A stretch of 64,000 nt of DNA from contig NZ_CP027236.1 of the NCBI RefSeq assembly GCF_002999235.1, positions 2,356,001-2,420,000 of the forward strand. Reading direction: 5' to 3'. Below are positions 11,274-18,030 of the stretch, piece by piece. This stretch comes from Actinomyces sp. oral taxon 897 (GTDB lineage Bacteria; Actinomycetota; Actinomycetes; Actinomycetales; Actinomycetaceae). Each line of letters begins with the position of its first letter. Within the stretch, counting starts at the first letter, position 1. The position numbers and the translations under genes are program-made. A model generated the notes under the pieces. That model did not search any database, had not been told where the DNA came from, and was given only the letters and a program-made list of their open reading frames with translations.

Positions 11274-12974
11274 CTACGCCGGTTGGTACGCGGTCATCTT
11301 CCCGACGTCGTCGTAGGTGACCAGCAGGTCGCCGGCGCTGTTGAGGAGGTACCCCGACTCCTTGCCTCCCAGGGGGACGGGATCCGGGGACGCGCCGGTG
11401 GTCATGTCTATAATGCGCAAGGAGAAGGTGTTGGTGCCGGCGTACATGTAGCGCGCGATAACAGGCCCTGATCCTGAGAGCACCAGGGCGTTGACGGAGG
11501 CTTCGGGGACGCACCTGCCGTCCTTGTCCTCTACGAGCTGGTTGTAGAGCCCGATGCGAACGTCCTTGCCGGCTACCGTAATGGACTGGCAGGTGGTGTC
11601 GGTGGTGGACGCGGAGAAGGTGCTCGGAGCCCAGGAGGTGTCCCCGTCCTTGAGCCAGGCCCGCGCCTGGTCGACGGTGAGGGGGACGGGCGACCAGGGG
11701 TAGGCGGCGTGCCCGGTGCTGAGCGGGAACGTCTCCTTGGGGGTGCCGTCGGGATCGTAGAGACTGATCGTGTCGTCGTTGTCGTTAGTAGCATCTCCTT
11801 CGTCGTGGACCAGCCACCCGTCCGACAGCTCCGTGGGAAAGTGCATGAGGCCGGACTGGTTAATGGGCTTGGACTCACCGGTGTCGGTATTGACGGCGTA
11901 GTAGGTGTCGTCAGTGTCGAACCCGCCGCCGATGACGTAGCTCCCCACGCGGCTCATCGGGGTGATAAAGGCCTGCTTGGCTACCTTAATGGTGGTCTCC
12001 CACTTCTTCTCGGTCAGGGAGGTCCACATCTCGCAGTGCGTGCCCGCGCAGGTGAAGATGCCACCTCCCCACCCCAAGACCGTGGACTGCGCGTCCCACG
12101 ACGCCGTGGAGCGCTCGCGCGACTCAATGTCGATCACGGTGTTCCCGGTAACGATCTTGCCCTGCCAGACTATGGTGTTGGGACCCGTCTGGACCGTGTC
12201 CTCCCAGAGCTGCGCGGGTGTCCCCTGCCCCATGCGGAAGACGGTGACGGTCGTGAAGTCGTCGCCCTTCTTTACGAAGCGCACGAGCTTGTCGTCGTTA
12301 ATACCTATTGTCACGTTCCTGCTGCCGCTGCTCGGGGCGTCCAGGGTCCACACCTGCTTGACGCCGTTCCCCCAGGCGCTGGACCACCTGTTGCCGTCCT
12401 GCGCGGGGGCGGTCGGGGACTGGCTGGGGGCAGGGGAGCCGGAGGCGCCGTCGGCGCTCGTGGGCCTGTCCTTGTCGTCACTCAGGAGCAGGGTGGTGAC
12501 GGTGGCGGTCCCGGCCACCAGGACGAGTGCGGCCACCACCAGGGTGACAATGAGGGCCGCCCGCCTCCTGCGCGCGGGAGCAGGCCCTGAGGCGTCGGAC
12601 AGCGAGGGGCCCGCCGGTGGCGCTGCGTACTGTCCGGCGGCAGGTGGGTAGGGGGTGTACTGGCCGGTTGGCTGGGCGGGGTGGGCGTAGCGCCCGTCGT
12701 CGGCACGCGGCCCGCCACTAGGCGTGAGCCCGTACGGGCCGTACGGGGAGGCCGCGCCGAGACGTCCGTACAGTGTGCCGGCAGGTGCGCCCTGCCCGGC
12801 CGCAGGGGTCTGGGGCTGGGCGGGGCGCGCGGCCTGCGGGACCCGCCCGTAGACCCCGGTGGAGGGCGACGTCGGTGGGGCTAATGACGCTGGTGGCTCG
12901 TTCTGGCCTGGTTGGGTTGTGGGGGACTGATCAGGGTGCGGGGAGGATGGCTGGGGATTCAGGGGATTGGTCAT
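11274..12974 (-). CDS. Membrane-anchored, proline-rich repeat protein, paralog 1 of 3
   Basis: A 566-residue protein read from ATG 12974. Residues 1-135 are Pro/Gln/Gly-rich, cytoplasmic and disordered. A basic RRRR stop is followed by one transmembrane helix (about 138-164). The remaining 400 residues would be extracytoplasmic. They contain repeated strands with Trp, Asp and Gly such as WSSAWGNGVKQVWTL, WEDTVQTG, KIVTGNTVIDIESRERST and MTTGAS, which suggests a beta-propeller of the PQQ/BamB-like type. Two close paralogs follow at 13331 and 18031. All three share the motif DTSWxPSTFSxSTTDxTCQSI. No start-proximal ribosome site is evident, but a conserved 27-base segment precedes all three starts. 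Function unknown. Confidence 0.8.
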   Translation of the reverse strand: MTNPLNPQPSSPHPDQSPTTQPGQNEPPASLAPPTSPSTGVYGRVPQAARPAQPQTPAAGQGAPAGTLYGRLGAASPYGPYGLTPSGGPRADDGRYAHPAQPTGQYTPYPPAAGQYAAPPAGPSLSDASGPAPARRRRAALIVTLVVAALVLVAGTATVTTLLLSDDKDRPTSADGASGSPAPSQSPTAPAQDGNRWSSAWGNGVKQVWTLDAPSSGSRNVTIGINDDKLVRFVKKGDDFTTVTVFRMGQGTPAQLWEDTVQTGPNTIVWQGKIVTGNTVIDIESRERSTASWDAQSTVLGWGGGIFTCAGTHCEMWTSLTEKKWETTIKVAKQAFITPMSRVGSYVIGGGFDTDDTYYAVNTDTGESKPINQSGLMHFPTELSDGWLVHDEGDATNDNDDTISLYDPDGTPKETFPLSTGHAAYPWSPVPLTVDQARAWLKDGDTSWAPSTFSASTTDTTCQSITVAGKDVRIGLYNQLVEDKDGRCVPEASVNALVLSGSGPVIARYMYAGTNTFSLRIIDMTTGASPDPVPLGGKESGYLLNSAGDLLVTYDDVGKMTAYQPA

Positions 12975-13050
12975 AGAGTAGAGTATGATACAGATCACGC
13001 ATGAGCGCTTGTCTTCTGATTGGCGCGTCACGTAGCAAGCTGGCCTCCGC

Positions 13051-13262
13051 CCGACGCGCACGTGCGTGGGCCGGGTGACGCTGCGCCGCAATGTCCTCCA
13101 GCAGCTCAGTCCACCCGATGCGCACGTGGGGCCGGGGCCGCGACGAGCTGGCCACCTGGCTGAAGGGCGACCTGACGCGCACGTGGGGCCGAGGGCTGGT
13201 ACGCCAGCCCCGCTGGCAACCCGGGCGCCCCCCTCTGGCACGTGCGTGGGACCGGGGGCTGC
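13051..13262. repeat. Four degenerate ~25-bp repeats, mean period ~60 bp
   Basis: In the 356-base gap between paralogs 1 and 2, a unit with core GACGCGCACGTG followed by a G-rich stretch (GGGCCGGGG-like) recurs with its CACGTG-type core at about 13058, 13123, 13180 and 13239. Intervals are 65, 57 and 59 bases. The intervening sequence is not repeated. The geometry resembles the other 60-61-bp clusters in this window. I see no gene in the gap. Confidence 0.5.
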
Positions 13263-13330
13263 CCGGGAGCCGAAGGCGGGCGGTGGGCTCCCGGGCCGGT
13301 GGGTGGCCCGCCGATGACTTAAACGGGGCT

Positions 13331-15220
13331 CTACCTGGGACGGTAGGCGGTGAGCCTGCCTGAGTCGCTGTAGACGATCATGAGGTTGTCCTTGACGGTG
13401 TAGTTGTCGTCGCGACTCTTCAGGGTCATCGACTGCGAGGCCCCGGTGGTCATGTCAATGATAGTGAGGGTCGACGTGGTGTCGCCGTAGCTGTAGTAGC
13501 TGGAGACCTGGCCTCTCCCGGAGAGGTAGAAGACGTGGACCGGTGATCCTGCCTGGCAGCCCTCGACCTCCTTCTCGGAGAACGGGTTCCTCTTGCCGAG
13601 GTTAATGTCCCTGCCGGCTACCGTAATGGACTGGCAGGTGGTGTCGGTGGTGGACGCGGAGAAGGTGCTCGGAACCCAGGAGGTGTCCCCGTCCTTGAGC
13701 CAGGCCCGCGCCTGGGCGACGGTGAGACGGTTAGGTGTCCAGGGGTAGACGGTAGACGGCCTGTCGTTGTCTGCTGTGAACCGCTCCTTAACGGTGCCGT
13801 CGGGTTCGTAGATGACGACGTGACCGTCGATGCCGTAGGTGACCCACCCGTCCTCCAGGGATTGAGGAATGGGGTCGACCGTGTTGTCCTCCAGCTTTCT
13901 TATCTTTCCGTTGTCGAGGTTGACGACGTAGTAGGTGTCGTCCTCTTCGTAATTAGCGGCGATCACGTACCTGCCGACCCTCTCGCTGGTGTATATAGTC
14001 GTCCGTCCCGACTGCGGGAGCCTGCTTTCCCACTTCTTGTCGGTCAGTGAGCTCCACAGGGAGCACGACGTGTCCGTGCAGACCGCGAGACCGTTCTCCT
14101 CGTTCCCGTTGGTGGTTACTCGCGCGTCCCACGGGGCGGTGGTGCGCTCGTGCGACTCCAGGTCGATCACCGTGTTACCGATAATGAGCTTCCCCTTCCA
14201 GATGGAGCCACCGAAGGTCGAGGAACGGACCGTCTCCTCCCAGAGCTGCTCGGGCGTCCCCTGCCCCAGACGGAACATAGTGGCCGTAGTCCTCCCGTCC
14301 TTCCGGGTAAGCCGTATGAAGCGGTGGTCGTCCAGAATATACACGAATGTGTCGCTCGGTTTGTCGCCGGGGGGCTCCAGCGTCCAGGCCTGCTCGAATC
14401 CTTTCAGCCAGGCGGTGGACCACCTGATGTTGTCGGTGGTGCTGCTCTTCCCGCCCAGGAGCAGGGTGACGGCGGCGGTCCCGGCCACCAGGACGAGTAC
14501 GGTCACCACCAGGGTGATAATGAGGGCCGTCCGTCGCCTGTGTGCGGGGGCCAGCGGGGTGCCGGGAGCGGCCTGGGGGTAGCCAGCGGGGGCCGAGGCG
14601 CCCAGGGTGGGTGCCGGTGTCCCGTAGGAGGCGCCAGGGCCACCCGGTGAGTACGCGGCCCCCGCAGGGGTGCCCTGCGGGCTGTACGGGTTGTAGGGGG
14701 TGTCGGGCGCGTCCGGGCCGTACCGTGCCCTGGCGGCCTCCCGTGCATCCTGCGGGTTGTACGGGCTGTACGGCACCGAGCTGGCAGCGGCCGGTTCGGC
14801 GCTGGTAACCAGCCCGGGTGCCGTGCCGGTGGGGACGGACTGGGCGTGCGGGCCTCCGGCCTGGGTTCCTGGGGCGGTGCGTCCGTACTGGGGTGTGCGT
14901 CCGTACTCGGTGGCTGGTTCCCCGGCCTGGTCGGGGTGCTCGGCCTGGGTGGCGGCCTGAGCGGCGGCCTGGGTTCCTGGGGCGGTGCGTCCGTACTCGG
15001 TGGCGCCTCCGGGCTGGGCTGGCTGGGTAGCTGGTACGTGACCGTACTGCCCGGCCGGGGTTGACGGCGTCGGCTGGTCGGACTGGGGCTGCGGGGACAG
15101 GCCGTACTGGGAGGTGGCGGAACTGGTCGGTGCGGATCCTCCCTGGTCCGCTCCTTCCTGGTCCGCCCTGGGGTGCTGGGGCTGTCGGGGGCCCGGCTGG
15201 GGCTGCTCGGGACTGCTCAT
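13331..15220 (-). CDS. Membrane-anchored, proline-rich repeat protein, paralog 2 of 3
   Basis: A 629-residue relative of the gene at 11274, read from ATG 15220. The N-terminal 225 residues are low complexity, with a motif around EYGRTAPGTQ repeated and several YSPYNPQ/YNPYSPQ units. One transmembrane helix is at about 231-256. The outer domain of about 370 residues has the same strands as paralog 1 (AWLKDGDTSWVPSTFSAS, TCQSITVAGRDINLG, IDMTTGAS, final GRLTAYRPR). Identity is highest in the C-terminal third. Likely a product of tandem duplication. The role is unknown; a surface or envelope-sensing protein is an inference from topology. Confidence 0.8.
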   Translation of the reverse strand: MSSPEQPQPGPRQPQHPRADQEGADQGGSAPTSSATSQYGLSPQPQSDQPTPSTPAGQYGHVPATQPAQPGGATEYGRTAPGTQAAAQAATQAEHPDQAGEPATEYGRTPQYGRTAPGTQAGGPHAQSVPTGTAPGLVTSAEPAAASSVPYSPYNPQDAREAARARYGPDAPDTPYNPYSPQGTPAGAAYSPGGPGASYGTPAPTLGASAPAGYPQAAPGTPLAPAHRRRTALIITLVVTVLVLVAGTAAVTLLLGGKSSTTDNIRWSTAWLKGFEQAWTLEPPGDKPSDTFVYILDDHRFIRLTRKDGRTTATMFRLGQGTPEQLWEETVRSSTFGGSIWKGKLIIGNTVIDLESHERTTAPWDARVTTNGNEENGLAVCTDTSCSLWSSLTDKKWESRLPQSGRTTIYTSERVGRYVIAANYEEDDTYYVVNLDNGKIRKLEDNTVDPIPQSLEDGWVTYGIDGHVVIYEPDGTVKERFTADNDRPSTVYPWTPNRLTVAQARAWLKDGDTSWVPSTFSASTTDTTCQSITVAGRDINLGKRNPFSEKEVEGCQAGSPVHVFYLSGRGQVSSYYSYGDTTSTLTIIDMTTGASQSMTLKSRDDNYTVKDNLMIVYSDSGRLTAYRPR

Positions 15221-15338
15221 GCGGCAGAGCATGGCACAGGTCACGTCTAGGTGCACGCACCGTTTGATCGCTCTTCGCACCCCGGCCCGCGTGCCCGGCT
15301 ACCTCGGCCGGCATCCCGCTATGTGCCCGCGCCCTCTC

Positions 15339-15404
15339 CGTGAGAACGGTACTTATTGCTCGTGAGAACGGTACTTGTTTGTCGTGAGAACGGTACTTGT
15401 TCGT
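15339..15404 (+). repeat. Three tandem copies of a 22-bp unit (locus 1)
   Basis: Units at 15339-15360, 15361-15382 and 15383-15404 all begin CGTGAGAACGGTACTT and differ only in the last 6 bases. The same unit, again in three copies, occurs at 31215-31280 (opposite strand) and 54409-54474. Here it lies about 120 bases upstream of the minus-strand start of paralog 2. A 22-bp period places each copy on the same face of the helix, which fits a protein-binding array. Confidence 0.8.
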
Positions 15405-15487
15405 GGGGGTGGTGTTTGTGGTGTGGGTGGGGTCTGTCTGTGGGGAGTCGGGGTTCCTGGTTGTGTGGGTGGGAGTGGTGTGCGGGG

Positions 15488-15597
15488 ACGTTTTGTGCAC
15501 GAGGTAACGTTTTGTGCGTAGGGTAACGTTTTGTGCAGAAAGTGACGAATCTAGGTCACTTTGTGCGCAATCGGTTACCCTCTGCACAAAATGTTCC
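15488..15597. repeat. TTTTGTGC direct and inverted repeat cluster
   Basis: Three tandem 19-bp units starting ACGTTTTGTGC lie at 15488, 15507 and 15526. They are followed by a dyad (AGTGAC 15541-15546 / GTCACT 15555-15560), a copy of CACTTTGTGC, and an inverted copy ending TCTGCACAAAATGTT. It looks like a binding-site cluster in the upstream region of paralog 2. Confidence 0.55.
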
Positions 15598-15599
15598 AC

Positions 15600-17005
15600 T
15601 GCGTGCCGTACGGCGCGGGCAAGGCGGGGTCCGGTTGCGGGGGTCGGGGTGGCTGCTGGTGGTGCTGGGTCGGGGTCCTGCCGAGTGCGGCAGTGGTTGG
15701 CCAGAGCGGTGGCTGCTGGTGGTGTGCCTCGTCAGGGAGTGGGGTGGTGTTGCACATTCTTTCTGGGGTGCTGGCAGGGGTGGTGGTGTGGTTCCAACGG
15801 TTTCCCGGCCCGGGGGACGCCCGGGGACAGGATGAATGTGCAACGCGGGCGCCGTCGCACATTCATCCCGTCTCCTGGGGTCCGGGCCGTCTGGCGGATC
15901 CGCGTGATCCTGGCGTTTACTGATCGTGGTTTGTAGAAAGAATGTGCAACTCCGCCGTCCGGGCCAGCTGGTGATCTGTCCGCGGCCCCCGGCCTGGCCT
16001 GCCAGCGGGTCAGCGGCCCCCGGTCCGGCCCTGCGGAGGTCGCCGGGTCAGCGGCCCCCGGCCTGTCACTGGGCTGGCGGGGGTGCCGGGCCTGCCCGGT
16101 GGGGGACGTCGGTCACCGTACCCCGGCGCGGCACAGGTGGGCCCGGCTGCGGGGCGGGTCCGTGACCGGGTCCTGCTCCGTCCGGGCTGTACGGCGGCTG
16201 GCTGTAGGCGGGACGGAGTCGGTTGCGGGGCGGGGATCCCTCGTCTCCTGGTGCGGGTCTGGTGTAGGTGCCGGACGCTGAGGCGGTGTCGATCTGCCCT
16301 TGTCCCTCCTGGCGTGGGTCCGGGTGGTGGGGTGTCTGCCGCGCTTGTCCGGGTGCGGGCCCGGTACGCTGGGGGTTCCTCGTCTCCTGGCGTGGGTCCG
16401 GGCGGGTCCGGGTGGTCTTATGCGGTGTGCTGGATAGGTTGCCGCCTGTCTGCTGGCCTGTTTCTGTATGCGTGTCGCATTCTGAGGATCAGAACGAGGG
16501 CCACTCCCGGCCACGCCAGGGCCCGAGCCCCTGACCTGCGTGGACATTACGCGCACAAAAGTAGAAACGGGGTGGATCCGGTTCTGATCCTCAGACTGCG
16601 ACAGAACCGACTACCCACCACTGCCAGGACCGCGCATAACCCACCCAACCCCAACCCAAAACAGGACCCGGACCATGGATAGAGGTGGCGCAGGGATCGT
16701 AGCCCGCCAGTCAGGGCCGGTCCCGGGACAGTGACGGAGGCGGTACGAGGCACAGGGATTATGGCGACGGCCCCGCCCAGACACCAGACCAGACGGCAAA
16801 ACATCCCACCACCCACCCCAGAGGATTTCCGGTCACGCCAGTACAGGACAGGCCCCGGACCGGCAGCCCGAGGTAGGTGGATCCGGTCTCCCTTGGTCGC
16901 GCCAACACGGGTGCGGCTAGCCCACAGGAACACAAGACACCTTGCATGCAGGCACACAGGACGACCTACAGCGCGGACAGCACAAGCCTACAACCAGATC
17001 CTAAT
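15600..17005. other. 1.4-kb gap without a supportable gene
   Basis: No frame here has a convincing start, ribosome site and protein-like composition. The stretch holds several copies of a GAATGTGCAAC-type motif (near 15748, 15833, 15858 and 15939) and CGGCCCCCGG-rich repeats at 15979-16065. CTCCTGGYGYGGGTCYGG copies start at 16245 and 16306 (61 bases apart) and again at 16384. An inverted repeat lies at 16473-16603. Much of the 18031-11274 interval is built this way. Confidence 0.5.
16473..16603. mobile_element. 131-bp element bounded by 23-bp inverted repeats (MITE-like)
   Basis: Arms 16473-16495 and 16581-16603 are inverted copies with one mismatch; they begin TGTCGCA and end GAGGATCAGAAC. 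The 85 bases between carry no gene. No target-site duplication is obvious at the outer ends. It could be a miniature inverted-repeat element or a large hairpin; only copy-number analysis would separate these. Confidence 0.4.
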
Positions 17006-17258
17006 CCTATTCGCGCTATAGCGGTGCGGGGTGCTCCCTGACAGGCCATGGGGATGACAGCCCGGACGGCGGCCATGGTTTTAATGCACCTAGCGGTGCG
17101 GGGTGCTCCCTGACGTTCGCACCAGCGAGCATCCTGTTCCGAATCTTCAGGTCTTAATGCACCTAGCGGTGCGGGGTGCTCCCTGACTTCGCCGCCCCTG
17201 GTGGCGGAGGTGTATTGACAGGTCTTAATGCACCTAGCGGTGCGGGGTGCTCCCTGAC
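17006..17258 (-). CRISPR. Orphan CRISPR array, 37-nt repeats, 3 spacers
   Basis: Three near-identical 37-nt repeats at 17078-17114, 17151-17187 and 17222-17258 start GTCTTAATGCACC and end GGGGTGCTCCCTGAC on the plus strand. A degenerate fourth copy at 17006-17042 keeps only the last 22 bases. Spacers are 35, 36 and 34 nt (17043-17077, 17115-17150, 17188-17221) and unrelated to one another. GCACC and GGTGC can pair within the repeat. The degenerate copy usually marks the trailer end, and the reverse complement ends ATTAAGAC, like many repeat 3' ends. Both point to transcription on the minus strand from a leader near 17260-17350. No cas gene is present in the window. Confidence 0.85.
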
Positions 17259-17925
17259 CCCTGCTCCTGGGAGGCGCGTGGTTGCAACGTTTCCAGGGGC
17301 TGGATCGCCACCGGCCCCGCGGGGCCCTTCCGGCAGGTGGCTGGAGCGCCTCATTTCTACCACTTTTCGTTGGTATGACGCCACTCGCCACCGACGGCCC
17401 CAGAGGCGGATCCGGCGCCGGCTTTGGACGAGACCATGCGGAAAAGTGGCAGTCAGACAGGGTGTCCCGCACCACATCGATGGTGACCAAGACCACAAGT
17501 TCGGCTGGCCTCAACCTCGCGAGCACCCGCACCGCGCCCCCTCCCCCTCACTAGGTCCACTCCGGCGCAGGCCCACGGCGTCGAGCACAGGCACCGTACC
17601 GCCCACTCTCCCGCACAGGACACACAAGACAGAGGCAGACCATGCCATTGGGCTCCATTATAGCGCGAACGGAACGGGATCTAATCGTGGACCGATTTGT
17701 CTGGGGCAGGTCGTGTGGCAGAGGAAGACTCTCTTCTTCTGTCGTCTGCGTGCGGGCGCTGGGCGGGTCCGCGCTGTGGGCCTGGGCCTCGTGGCCGTCC
17801 GTCACCTGCGTGCGGGCGTTGGCTGGGATGCCAACTTGTCCCCGGGCCTGGGAAGAGGGGGGCTGGCGAGGCTGACGGCTGTCCCCGGCGCTGGCGATGA
17901 CGGCTCCCTGAGCGGGGCCGCCGTA
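17259..17925. other. Gap after the CRISPR array; no gene seen
   Basis: I find no supportable gene. The first bases would be the CRISPR leader if the array is read on the minus strand, though they are not A+T-rich. A direct repeat of about 27 bp with core CTGCGTGCGGGCG occurs at 17741 and 17801, 60 bases apart. Confidence 0.4.
17741..17830. repeat. Two ~27-bp direct repeats, 60 bp apart
   Basis: GTC plus two variable bases then TGCGTGCGGGCG, a short variable part and GGG recur at 17741 and 17801. The 60-bp period matches the other intergenic clusters in this window. Confidence 0.45.
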
Positions 17926-18030
17926 CTACCGCGGACGGTAGGCGGTAATCTTTCCCGACTCCTCGTAGGCAATGAGCAGGTTGTCCTTTACCACGTACTG
18001 CGTCTTGCGCCCGCCCAGGGTGAGGGGCTT

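Noticed and set aside
15514..17021. Several 60-200-codon frames in the 15.5-17 kb gap as possible genes
   Set aside because: None has a ribosome site; composition is arginine/proline/glycine-rich and follows the DNA repeats.
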